Positions 52,560-60,961 of a DNA stretch of 64,000 bases are shown piece after piece (position 1 is the stretch's first letter; every line of letters begins with the position of its first letter). The position numbers were made by a program, and so were the translations under genes. The notes under the pieces were generated by a model, which did not search any database, was not told where the DNA came from, and was given only the letters and a program-made list of their open reading frames with translations. Location: positions 19,369-83,368 of the forward strand of contig NZ_BAGD01000043.1 in NCBI RefSeq assembly GCF_000308635.1, read 5' to 3'. Source of the DNA: Nocardia otitidiscaviarum NBRC 14405 (GTDB taxonomy: Bacteria > Actinomycetota > Actinomycetes > Mycobacteriales > Mycobacteriaceae).

Positions 52560-53393
52560 ATGCAACTGCACGTCGGATGCGCAATGTGGACCCACCCGGC
52601 CTGGCGCGACTACCAGCCCACCCCGTCGCGACGCCTCTACAGCTACGCAACCTGGTGCAACGCGGTCGAAGGCAACACCACCTTCTACGCCACCCCCGCC
52701 CGCTCAGCCGTGGAGCAGTGGGCCGAACAGACCGACCCCGACTTCCGCTTCGTCCTCAAACTCCCCAGAACCGTCACCCACGAACGCCGCCTGCGCGGAG
52801 CCGAGCAGGAACTGCACACCTTCCTGAACGCCGTGGAACCACTCGGTTCACGCCTGCACGCACTCTGGGTCCAACTTCCCGGCTCCTTCGGCCCGAACGA
52901 TGTCCCCACCCTCACGCGATTCCTGCGCACCCTGCCCGGCCGCACGGCCGTCGAAGTCCGCCACCCGGCCTTCTTCGCCGACGAACGATCCGCCGACCAG
53001 CTGGAACGCGCGCTCGCCGGTGTCGGCGCCGAATGGATCCCCTTCGACACCACCGTGCTGTTCGACGGCCCCGCCAGCAGCGCCGCCGAGGTCGAAGCAC
53101 GGTCGAAGAAGCCGAGGGTGCCGCGCAGGACCGAGGCCCTGACCGATCATCCGCTCGTCCGCTACCACGGCCGCGACGATGTCGACCGCACCGTCGCCGG
53201 ATGGCAGCCCTGGCTGGAGATCACCGCGGAGTGGCTACGCGAGGGGCGATCGCCCACCGTGTTCATCCACACTCCCGACAACGCGAGTTCGCTACCGCTC
53301 GCTCGCAGGTTCCACGACGAGGTGCGTGCCCGCGTACCGGAACTGGCGGCACTGCCGGAACCCGAACCGACGGAGCCCATGACCCTGTTCTGA
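52560..53393 (+). CDS. DUF72 family protein (YecE-like)
   Basis: A 277-residue protein with a TIM-barrel-like fold. MQLHVGCAMWTHPAWR, AVEGNTTFYATP, FRFVLKLPRTVTHERRL, LHALWVQLPGSFGPN and TAVEVRHPAFF are standard DUF72 blocks. The function of the family is unknown, though RNase-like activity and sulfur metabolism have been suggested. ATG at 52560 is 47 bases after glpK2; co-transcription is possible, but a role in glycerol use is not implied. Its stop is 17 bases from a convergent gene. Confidence 0.88.
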   Translation: MQLHVGCAMWTHPAWRDYQPTPSRRLYSYATWCNAVEGNTTFYATPARSAVEQWAEQTDPDFRFVLKLPRTVTHERRLRGAEQELHTFLNAVEPLGSRLHALWVQLPGSFGPNDVPTLTRFLRTLPGRTAVEVRHPAFFADERSADQLERALAGVGAEWIPFDTTVLFDGPASSAAEVEARSKKPRVPRRTEALTDHPLVRYHGRDDVDRTVAGWQPWLEITAEWLREGRSPTVFIHTPDNASSLPLARRFHDEVRARVPELAALPEPEPTEPMTLF

Positions 53394-53409
53394 ACCTCCC
53401 GACGCCGCG

Positions 53410-54762
53410 CTACCCGCGCTCCGCGTCGTCCGTCGCGACGAACCCCGGCACCCATTCGCGGACCAGGGCCAGGAACGGCCCCGTGGTGTCGAGCTGCGCG
53501 CAGATGCCCGCCACCCCGCCGAGCACCCGCCCGATCATCGGCATCTCGGGAAACTCCGGTGTCGCCTTGAAGGCCAGCGCGTTGTTGATCGACATATTGC
53601 GCACGTCCATGGAGCGCTGCGCCTGATCCTGGAGCACCTGCCGGGTCATGTGGAACTCCTCCTCGCGCAGCAGGACCACCAGCGGACCCAGGGTGCGTTG
53701 CAGCGGGCCGATATCGACGGTGGTGCCCTCCTTCACGAATCCGGAGCGGCGTACCACGTCGACCGCCTTGTCGAAGTCCTCCGCCAGCAGGTAGCGCGCG
53801 GTCTCGCCGATGAAAGGCGGTAGCCCGTTGGGTGTTTCGGTGCACGCGCCGAAGTCGATGATGCCCAGCCGCCCGTCCTCGAGCAGCCGGAAGTTGCCCG
53901 GGTGCGGATCGCAGTGCAGGATGCCGAACCGTGCGGGCGACGATACCGCCAACTCCCACAGCAGGATTCCGGCGCGGTCGCGCTGTTCCCGATCGCCCCC
54001 GGTGATCACCTTGGACAGCGGCATCCCGTCCATCCACTCGGTGACCATGACCTTGGGCGCGGAGGCGACCACCTTGGGTACGAAGAACTTCGGATCGTCC
54101 GGCCCCAGCGCCTTGGCGAACCGCCGCTGATAGTCGCATTCGATGCGGTAGTCGAGCTCGTCATGGGTGCGGTCGATGAATTCGTCGACCAGTTCCTTCA
54201 CATCCGCCCCGGGCAGGATGAGGTTGAACACCGACGAGAACATCTTCAGCAGCGCCAGATCCGCCTTCAGCGACTCCTCGGCGTGCGGGTACTGCACCTT
54301 CACCGCGACATCGCGGCCATCGGACCACACCGCCCGGTGCACCTGTCCGATGCTGGCCGCCGCCACGGGTTTCGGATCGAAGGAGCGGAAGCGGTCCCGC
54401 CACCGCGTGCCCAGCTGCTGGGTCAGCATGCGGTAGGTGTCCGCTTCCGGCATGGGCGGCGCTTCGGCCTGGAGTTTGACCAGGGCCTCCCGATAGCGGT
54501 CGGCGAATTGCGGCGGTACCGCGGCCTCCATGACCGACAGCGCCTGCCCGACCTTCATGGCCCCGCCCTTGAGTTCGCCGAGCACCGTGAACACCTGGTC
54601 GGCGGCCTCGGCGATGAGTTTCTCGTCGAGTTCGCCGCGCTCGGCCCCGGTGATGATCCGGGTACCGAGGGCTGCGGCGCGTTTGGCCATGATGCTCATC
54701 GGCAGGGCCGCCAGTCTGGCCCCGCGTGCGATCCCCTTGCGTCTGGTTCCGGCCACAGTCAC
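53410..54762 (-). CDS. ABC1/UbiB-like atypical kinase
   Basis: A 450-residue ADCK/UbiB-type protein. Family motifs are KxGQ in [10 protein letters not shown], the Ala-rich loop [14 protein letters not shown] in place of a P-loop, the ATP lysine in VAVKVQYP, the glutamate in EELD-like [17 protein letters not shown] as the catalytic loop and IIDFGAC as the metal motif. It ends without the two C-terminal membrane helices of UbiB. GTG at 54762 gives the start TVAGTRRKG. Lipid or quinone metabolism is the usual context; the divergent neighbour here is a mycolate-type ketoacyl synthase. Confidence 0.9.
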   Translation of the reverse strand: MTVAGTRRKGIARGARLAALPMSIMAKRAAALGTRIITGAERGELDEKLIAEAADQVFTVLGELKGGAMKVGQALSVMEAAVPPQFADRYREALVKLQAEAPPMPEADTYRMLTQQLGTRWRDRFRSFDPKPVAAASIGQVHRAVWSDGRDVAVKVQYPHAEESLKADLALLKMFSSVFNLILPGADVKELVDEFIDRTHDELDYRIECDYQRRFAKALGPDDPKFFVPKVVASAPKVMVTEWMDGMPLSKVITGGDREQRDRAGILLWELAVSSPARFGILHCDPHPGNFRLLEDGRLGIIDFGACTETPNGLPPFIGETARYLLAEDFDKAVDVVRRSGFVKEGTTVDIGPLQRTLGPLVVLLREEEFHMTRQVLQDQAQRSMDVRNMSINNALAFKATPEFPEMPMIGRVLGGVAGICAQLDTTGPFLALVREWVPGFVATDDAERG

Positions 54763-55017
54763 GTCCTCACACCCACACCCGATCGTCTTGGTCGCCACTG
54801 TCCCAGACGGGTTCTGCGGCGTCAAGGCGAGGGTTGTGTAGGGTTCACGTGCGTGTCGCCGGGGAGACCGGTTCGATCGACGCCCGATAATGTGGGGCAA
54901 TCTTCCGGCGACCGTAGTTATCGAGCTTTTCCGCACCACCGCTTTCCCGCTCCCGCCGCCCGTGCGCGCGGGGCGTTATGGCCACTGACCAGGCGTGTTA
55001 CGGAGAGTGAGCGACAG

Positions 55018-56265
55018 ATGAGTTCTTATACGAGCGCGGACGGCTTCCCCGATGTGGTCGTCACCAGCCTCGCGGCCACCACGTCCATCGCGGGTGATAT
55101 CGATTCCACCTGGAAGGGACTGCTGAGCGGCGAGAGCGGAATCGATGTTCTCGACGATTCCTTCATCGACGATTTCGAGTTGCCGGTGCGCATCGGCGGC
55201 CACCTGAAGGTGTCCCCGGGCGCCTCCCTCACCCCGGGCGAGGTGCGGCGGCTGTCCTATGTCGAGCAGATGGCGACGGTCCTCGGCCGCGAGGTCTGGC
55301 GAAACGCCGGCAATCCCGAGGTGGACACCAATCGCCTCGGCGTCTCCATCGGCACCGGTCTCGGTGGCGCGGAGTCGCTGATCGTGGCCCGCGACAAGCT
55401 GTCCAAGGGCGGCTACCGCAAGGTGTCCCCGCTGACCGTGCAGTGCGTGATGCCCAATGGCCCCGCCGCCTGCGTCGGTCTGGAGTTGGGTGCGAAGGCC
55501 GGTGTGACGACCCCGGTTTCGGCCTGCTCCTCGGGGTCGGAGGCGATCGCCAACGCCTGGCGCATGATCGTCATGGGCGATGCCGACATGGTCGTCACCG
55601 GCGGCGTGGAGGGGTCCATCCAGGCCCTGCCCATCGCGGCCTTCACCATGATGCGGGCCATGAGCACCCGCAACGACGACCCGAAGTCGGCCTCGCGCCC
55701 GTTCGACGCGGATCGTGACGGTTTCGTCTTCGGCGAGGCCGGTGCGCTCATGGTGATCGAGACCGAGGAGCACGCCAAGGCGCGCGGTGCGACCATCCAC
55801 GCCCGCCTCATGGGCGCCGGAATCACCTCGGACGGTTTCCATCTGGTGGCCCCCGATCCGGAGGGCACCGGCGCGGCGCGGGCCATGACCCGGGCGCTGG
55901 AGACCGCGGGCATCGCGAAAACCGATGTCACGCATATCAATGCGCACGCCACCGCCACGCCCATCGGCGATACCGCCGAGTGCAACGCCATCCACAAGGC
56001 GATCGGCAACCACGCCTCGGTGTACGCGCCGAAATCCGCTTTGGGGCATTCCATCGGCGCGGTGGGCGCGCTGGAATCGGTCATCACCGTGATGAGCATT
56101 CGTGACGAGGTGATCCCACCCACGCTGAATTTGGACAATTTGGACCCTGAAATCGATCTCGACGTCGTGCACGGACAGGCCCGAACGGGACGAATCGACT
56201 ACGCGGTCAACAACTCTTTCGGATTCGGCGGGCACAACGTCGCGCTGGCATTCGGCCGGTACTGA
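55018..56265 (+). CDS. Beta-ketoacyl-ACP synthase II, KasA/KasB-like
   Basis: A 415-residue condensing enzyme closely similar to mycobacterial KasA/B. The nucleophile Cys is in [10 protein letters not shown]; the two histidines are in [10 protein letters not shown] and [12 protein letters not shown]; the ending [20 protein letters not shown] is diagnostic. The first His motif reads NAHATAT where nearly all KAS enzymes have NAHGTAT, so the glycine after the catalytic His is Ala. It is not in a fabD-acpM-kasA-kasB-accD6 cluster but 102 bases upstream of a FadD32-like ligase. The likely role is elongation or condensation of long acyl chains for cell-wall lipids. Confidence 0.93.
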   Translation: MSSYTSADGFPDVVVTSLAATTSIAGDIDSTWKGLLSGESGIDVLDDSFIDDFELPVRIGGHLKVSPGASLTPGEVRRLSYVEQMATVLGREVWRNAGNPEVDTNRLGVSIGTGLGGAESLIVARDKLSKGGYRKVSPLTVQCVMPNGPAACVGLELGAKAGVTTPVSACSSGSEAIANAWRMIVMGDADMVVTGGVEGSIQALPIAAFTMMRAMSTRNDDPKSASRPFDADRDGFVFGEAGALMVIETEEHAKARGATIHARLMGAGITSDGFHLVAPDPEGTGAARAMTRALETAGIAKTDVTHINAHATATPIGDTAECNAIHKAIGNHASVYAPKSALGHSIGAVGALESVITVMSIRDEVIPPTLNLDNLDPEIDLDVVHGQARTGRIDYAVNNSFGFGGHNVALAFGRY

Positions 56266-56367
56266 GTGTCGCCGATCACCACACCTGCTACTGTTTCCCA
56301 GCTTTGGTGTGTGTCGATCTTTGTTCGGTGTCACTGCACGATGGAGTGCGTTGAAAAAGGATAGGGA

Positions 56368-58239
56368 ATGATCGGCGAGACCTTCGATGACTATCTGGAC
56401 GAGCACGGCAATATCAAGATCACGGGCGACTGGACCCTGATCGACGTCGTCGACAAACACAGCGAGACGAATCAGGACGATCTCGCTTACCGCTATATCG
56501 ACTATTCGCGGGAACGCGACGGCGAGTACCACGAGCTCACCTGGCGGCAGTTCGGCGTCCGGTTACGGGCCGTGGCGGCCCGGCTGCAACAGGTGACGCG
56601 GCCGGGCGACCGGGTGGCGATCCTGGCCCCGCAGGGCTTGGACTACATCGTCGGCATGTTCGCCGCGGTCTACGCCGGGAATATCGCCGTACCCCTGTTC
56701 GATCCGGATGAGCAGGGCCATTCGGATCGGCTGCACGCGGTGCTGGGCGACTGCGAGCCCACGGCCATCCTCACGGTCGGTTCGGCGGCGGCGGGCGTGC
56801 GGGAACTGTTCCGCCACCTGCCCGCGCCGCAGCGGCCGCGCATCCTCGCCGTGGAGGCGATTCCGGACACCGTCGGTCAGACCTGGGTGCGCCCGGAACT
56901 CGACATCGACAGCGTCGCCTACCTGCAGTACACCTCCGGCTCCACCCGCACCCCCGCGGGCGTGGAGATCACCCACCGGGCGGTGGCGACCAACCTGCTG
57001 CAGATGATCGACGCCATCGGCATCACCGAGAACGCGCGCGGTGTCACCTGGCTGCCGCTGTTCCACGATATGGGGCTGCTGACGGTGATCCTGCCGACCA
57101 TCGGCGGCAAGTTCATCACCATCATGTCGCCGAGCGCGTTCGTGCGCCGTCCGTATCGCTGGATCAAGGAGCTGGCGGCGCAGCAGGACGGAGCCGAGAT
57201 CTTCGCGGCGGCACCGAATTTCGCCTACGAGCACGCCGCCCTGCGCGGTCTGCCCAAGCCGGGCGAGGAGCTGGACCTGTCGAATGTGATCGGTCTGATC
57301 AACGGCAGCGAACCGGTGTCGGTGGCGTCGATGAAGAAGTTCAACGACGCCTTCGCGCCCTACGGGCTGCCCAGGACGGCCATCAAGCCCTGCTACGGCA
57401 TGGCGGAGGCGACCCTGTTCGTCTCGGCCACCAAGCGCGAGGACGAGGCCCGCGTGGTCTACGTCGACCGCGGGGAGCTCAACGCCGGGCGCATGACGCC
57501 GGTCGAGCCGGACGCCGACAGCGCCGTGGCCCAGGTGTCCTGCGGCTATGTGGCGCTGTCGCAATGGGCCGTGATCGTGGATCCGGAGAACGGCAAGGAA
57601 CGCCCCGACGGCGAGGTCGGTGAGATCTGGCTGCACGGCCAGAACATGGGCATCGGCTACTGGGGTCGTCCGGAGGAGTCGATCGCGACCTTCCACAACA
57701 CCCTGACCGCCCGCCAGCCCATGGGCAGTCACGCCGAGGGCACCGCGCCGGGCGCGAAGTGGATGCGCACCGGGGATTTCGGCGCCTATCTCGACGGCGA
57801 GCTCTACATCACCGGCCGCGTCAAGGATCTGGTCATCGTGGACGGCCGCAACCACTATCCGCAGGATCTGGAGTACACCGCGCAGGAGGCCAGCACCGCG
57901 CTGCGGCCGGGCTTCGTCGCGGCCTTCTCGGTTCCGGCCGACCAGCTGCCGCCCGAGGTCGAATCCGGCCCCGGTGGGTCCGGTGAGGTGCTGGTGGTGG
58001 TCGCCGAACGCGGTACGGGGGCGGCGAAATTGGATCCGCAGCCCATCGCCGAGGCGGTGCGCGCCGCCATCGCCACACGGCACGGCGTGACGGTGCGCGA
58101 TCTGCTGCTGGTGCCCGCGGGCTCGATTCCCCGCACCTCCAGCGGCAAGATCGCGCGGCGGGCCTGCCGGGCGGCGTATGTGGAAGGCACGCTGCGCGGG
58201 GGCTACCAGCAGAAGGATTTCCCCGACCAGGCGGACTGA
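56368..58239 (+). CDS. Long-chain fatty acid-AMP ligase, FadD32-like
   Basis: A 623-residue FAAL that adenylates long fatty acids for transfer to a carrier protein. It follows FadD32 block by block: QYTSGSTRTPAGVEITH, VTWLPLFHDMGL, AAPNFAYEHAA, KPCYGMAEATLFVS, RTGDFGAYLDGELYITGRVKDLVIVDGRNHYPQDLE and the C-terminal SIPRTSSGKIARRACRAAY. In M. tuberculosis fadD32 lies next to pks13, which is not here, so this may be a second FAAL. It probably works with the upstream KAS in making a mycolate-like or other long-chain lipid (inference). Confidence 0.92.
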   Translation: MIGETFDDYLDEHGNIKITGDWTLIDVVDKHSETNQDDLAYRYIDYSRERDGEYHELTWRQFGVRLRAVAARLQQVTRPGDRVAILAPQGLDYIVGMFAAVYAGNIAVPLFDPDEQGHSDRLHAVLGDCEPTAILTVGSAAAGVRELFRHLPAPQRPRILAVEAIPDTVGQTWVRPELDIDSVAYLQYTSGSTRTPAGVEITHRAVATNLLQMIDAIGITENARGVTWLPLFHDMGLLTVILPTIGGKFITIMSPSAFVRRPYRWIKELAAQQDGAEIFAAAPNFAYEHAALRGLPKPGEELDLSNVIGLINGSEPVSVASMKKFNDAFAPYGLPRTAIKPCYGMAEATLFVSATKREDEARVVYVDRGELNAGRMTPVEPDADSAVAQVSCGYVALSQWAVIVDPENGKERPDGEVGEIWLHGQNMGIGYWGRPEESIATFHNTLTARQPMGSHAEGTAPGAKWMRTGDFGAYLDGELYITGRVKDLVIVDGRNHYPQDLEYTAQEASTALRPGFVAAFSVPADQLPPEVESGPGGSGEVLVVVAERGTGAAKLDPQPIAEAVRAAIATRHGVTVRDLLLVPAGSIPRTSSGKIARRACRAAYVEGTLRGGYQQKDFPDQAD

Positions 58240-58262
58240 GCGCGGCTCGCCGTCGTGAGCAG

Positions 58263-58290
58263 AGGGGTGCGGGGTGACCCGCGCCCCTTT
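58263..58290 (+). terminator. Terminator after the FAAL gene
   Basis: AGGGGTGCGGG and CCCGCGCCCCT pair with one G-T wobble around GTGA, followed by TTTCTC. It lies 24 bases after the FAAL stop and before the convergent methyltransferase. Confidence 0.8.
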
Positions 58291-58307
58291 CTCGCGTGGC
58301 GGGTGCG

Positions 58308-58994
58308 CTATGCGGGGCGGGTGGCCCGGTAGTAGGTGACGCGTCCGAGGCGGCGGGTGACGGTGGAGCTGATCTCCTCGGCGTCGAATCCGGCCGTCCG
58401 CAGCAGGCGCGGAATGCCGTCGCCGAGATTGTCGGTGACGTGACCGCCCTTCAGCATGCGCCGGGCCATGAAACCGTCGGCGGTGGTCATGCGGCCGCCG
58501 ACGTCGACGATGTGCAGCTGTCCGCCCGGTCGCAGGATGCGCAGTGCCTCGGCCGCCGCATCGGACTTCACGTCGGTGGGGAGGTGGTGCAGCATGAATG
58601 CGGAGAGCATGTGGTCGACGCTGGCGTCCGGGAAGGGGAGGTCCTGGGCGTACGCGTGCCGGAAGTCGATCCCGCTGCGGCCCTTGGCCTTCCGCTCGGC
58701 GCGAGCGAGCGCGAGGGGATCGGGATCGGTGCCGGTGATCTCGATGCCCGGATGGGTGTCCTTGGCGAGCATGGTGAGATTGCCGGTGCCGCAGCCGATT
58801 TCGACGACTCGCGCGCCCGGCCGCAGCCCCGCCCGCGCGATCAGGGTGCGATGGACCGCGGGGACGCCGAGTGCCCGGGTCAGCAGATCGTAGAAGGGCA
58901 GCAGGCCGTTGCGCCCGGCGGCGGGCAGATAGTCCTGCCGGTTGCCCATCGCACGGACGATATCGGTATCCGAAGCGGGATTATTTTTCGTCAT
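58308..58994 (-). CDS. SAM-dependent methyltransferase (class I)
   Basis: A 228-residue enzyme with a clear Rossmann-like SAM fold: RVVEIGCGTGNLTMLAKD (motif I), ITGTDPDPLALARAE, and MLSAFMLHHLPTDVKSDAAAEALRILRPGGQLHIVD as post-motifs. ATG at 58994 is chosen (MTKNNPASD); GGAGGT lies directly before it, with short spacing. It is divergent from an AraC gene, 73 bases apart. The substrate is not evident; small-molecule or lipid methylation is typical of UbiE-like members. Confidence 0.9.
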   Translation of the reverse strand: MTKNNPASDTDIVRAMGNRQDYLPAAGRNGLLPFYDLLTRALGVPAVHRTLIARAGLRPGARVVEIGCGTGNLTMLAKDTHPGIEITGTDPDPLALARAERKAKGRSGIDFRHAYAQDLPFPDASVDHMLSAFMLHHLPTDVKSDAAAEALRILRPGGQLHIVDVGGRMTTADGFMARRMLKGGHVTDNLGDGIPRLLRTAGFDAEEISSTVTRRLGRVTYYRATRPA

Positions 58995-59067
58995 ACCTCC
59001 ATGGTGTGGTCCCGATTGTCTGGTGAATTGGTCGATTCTCGGCAGTAATGGGACTATCTTTCGTTGC

Positions 59068-59976
59068 ATGCCCGAGCATGCGCTGCCGGTCCGCTACGCG
59101 GCCGGGGTGCCGGTCTACCGCTACCGGCCGGATCCGGCGATGCCCCCGCTGTCGGTCGCCCGCTTCACCCGGTCGACGCACCCCACCCCCGGTCACGCCC
59201 ACATCCACGAGTTCCCGGTGCTGCTCTACGTGATCCGCGACGGCGGCCTGCTGCGTGCCGCCGGTCGCCGGTTCGAGCTGCGCGCGGGCGATATCTTCGT
59301 GGTCGGCCTGGGTGAGGTGGTCGACAGCACCGACACCCACACCTTCACCGACGCCCGCGGCCTCTTCTTCGATCCGGCGATCCTGGGCGGCGAGGGCCGC
59401 GCGCCCTGGCCCGCCTGGCGGGGACATCCGCTGCTCTACCCGTTCCTGCACGGCCGCCCCGGCGGCCTGCTGCGCCTGCGCCTCCCCGCAGACCGACAGC
59501 CGACGTGGGAGCGCGCGATCGCCGCCATCGAGACGGAATTGTCCACCCGCCCAGCCGGTTACCGGCAGGCCGCCACCGCTCACCTGACCCTGCTGCTGGT
59601 GGACGTGGCGCGGCTGGCCGCCGATGTGGTGGGCGAGCTGCGCCGCAGCGGTGAGACCGTGCTGGCCGAGGTCTTCGACGTGATCGAGGAGCGCTTCGGC
59701 GAACCGCTGTCGCTGCGCGATGTGGCCCGCGTCGTCGGCATGACCCCCGCCTACCTCACCACCCTGGTCCGCCGCCGCACCGGACGCACCGTGCAGGACT
59801 GGATCACCGAGCGCCGGATGAGCGAGGCGCGCCGCCTGCTGTCCGATCCGGACCTGTCCGTCACCGAGGTGGCGCGCCGGGTCGGCATCGCCGATCCCGG
59901 CTACTTCACCCGCGTGTTCCGGCGCGAGAACGGCATGCCACCGCGGGCCTGGCGTGATCGGGTGGCCGCCGCATGA
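59068..59976 (+). CDS. AraC-family transcriptional regulator (cupin type)
   Basis: A 302-residue regulator. The N-terminal cupin domain includes HPTPGHAHIHEFPVLLYVIRDGG and FELRAGDIFVVGLGEV, and the C-terminal DNA-binding domain is PLSLRDVARVVGMTPAYLTTLVRRRTGRTVQDWITERRM and VTEVARRVGIADPGYFTRVFRRENGMPPRAWR. ATG at 59068 follows no clear ribosome site. It is divergent from the methyltransferase gene, a likely target, and is 25 bases before the polymerase gene. Confidence 0.9.
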   Translation: MPEHALPVRYAAGVPVYRYRPDPAMPPLSVARFTRSTHPTPGHAHIHEFPVLLYVIRDGGLLRAAGRRFELRAGDIFVVGLGEVVDSTDTHTFTDARGLFFDPAILGGEGRAPWPAWRGHPLLYPFLHGRPGGLLRLRLPADRQPTWERAIAAIETELSTRPAGYRQAATAHLTLLLVDVARLAADVVGELRRSGETVLAEVFDVIEERFGEPLSLRDVARVVGMTPAYLTTLVRRRTGRTVQDWITERRMSEARRLLSDPDLSVTEVARRVGIADPGYFTRVFRRENGMPPRAWRDRVAAA

Positions 59977-60001
59977 CGGTGGTCGCCGTTACAGTGAGGC
60001 G

Positions 60002-60955
60002 ATGGGCACCGAAGAGACCCGGCGGGGTGTGCGGCTGACCAACCTGGACGTCGCGCTCTTCGACGGCGCGGACGCGACCAAGCGGGACCTGATCGACTAC
60101 CTCGAGGCCATGGCCGACCGGCTCATCCGGCAGCTGCACGACCGGCCGCTGTCGGTGGTTCGGGTGCGACCGGGGCAGGACCCGTTCATGCAGAAGAACC
60201 TGCCCAAGTACACGCCGGACTTCGTCAACCGGGTGACCCTGTGGGCCGACAGCGCCCATCGCGAGGTGACCTACGCGCTGTGCGACGACATCCGCACCCT
60301 GCTGTGGTTCGGCAACCAGCGGGCGGTGGAGTACCACCCCACCCTCGTCCCGGTGGACCACAGCCTGGGGCAGACGCATCTGATCCTCGATCTGGATCCT
60401 CCGGCGGGCGAGGATTTCGCGGTGGTGGTGCGGGCCGCCGAACTCGTGCGCGCCGCCCTCGCCGCCGACGGGCTCGCGGGAGCCGTGAAGACCAGCGGCT
60501 CCAAGGGGGTGCACATCTTCGTCCCGATCGAGCCGGGGTTGCCCATCGAGGACGCCGCCGCGGTCACCCGGGCCATCGCCGCCCGTGCCGAACGGCTCGA
60601 TCCGGCGCTGGCCACCACCGCCTTCATTCGAGAAGACCGGGGCGGCAAGGTCTTCCTGGACTCCACCCGGGCGGCCGGTGCCACGGTCGTCTCCACCTAC
60701 AGCCCCCGCATCCGTCCGGGCACGACGGTGTCCTTCCCGGTGGACTGGCCCGATCTCGGCAGTGTCCATCCGCGCGACTTCACCATCCACACCGTGCCGA
60801 AGACCCTCGGCGACCGCGACCCGTGGGCCGAGAACATGCCCGCGCCGCAACGGATTCCGGCCGATCTGCTCGAGGAGGGGCACACCATTCCGGTGGCACG
60901 GGTGCAGGCCATGCACGAGGGCAAGCGTCGGGCTCGGGCGAAGCGGGAGAGTTAG
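60002..60955 (+). CDS. LigD-type polymerase-domain protein (stand-alone PolDom, AEP primase-polymerase)
   Basis: A 317-residue archaeo-eukaryotic primase-polymerase domain, the sort fused to ligase in LigD for non-homologous end-joining. LILDLDPPAGEDF supplies the Asp-x-Asp pair, TSGSKGVHIFVPI the nucleotide-binding Ser/His, and FPVDWPDL the third acid. Neither a ligase nor a phosphoesterase domain is attached. ATG at 60002 follows GAGG. Stand-alone relatives such as PolD1/PolD2 in mycobacteria fill gaps and take ribonucleotides. It may be co-transcribed with the AraC gene 25 bases upstream, an unusual pairing. Confidence 0.9.
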   Translation: MGTEETRRGVRLTNLDVALFDGADATKRDLIDYLEAMADRLIRQLHDRPLSVVRVRPGQDPFMQKNLPKYTPDFVNRVTLWADSAHREVTYALCDDIRTLLWFGNQRAVEYHPTLVPVDHSLGQTHLILDLDPPAGEDFAVVVRAAELVRAALAADGLAGAVKTSGSKGVHIFVPIEPGLPIEDAAAVTRAIAARAERLDPALATTAFIREDRGGKVFLDSTRAAGATVVSTYSPRIRPGTTVSFPVDWPDLGSVHPRDFTIHTVPKTLGDRDPWAENMPAPQRIPADLLEEGHTIPVARVQAMHEGKRRARAKRES

Positions 60956-60961
60956 CCGCGG

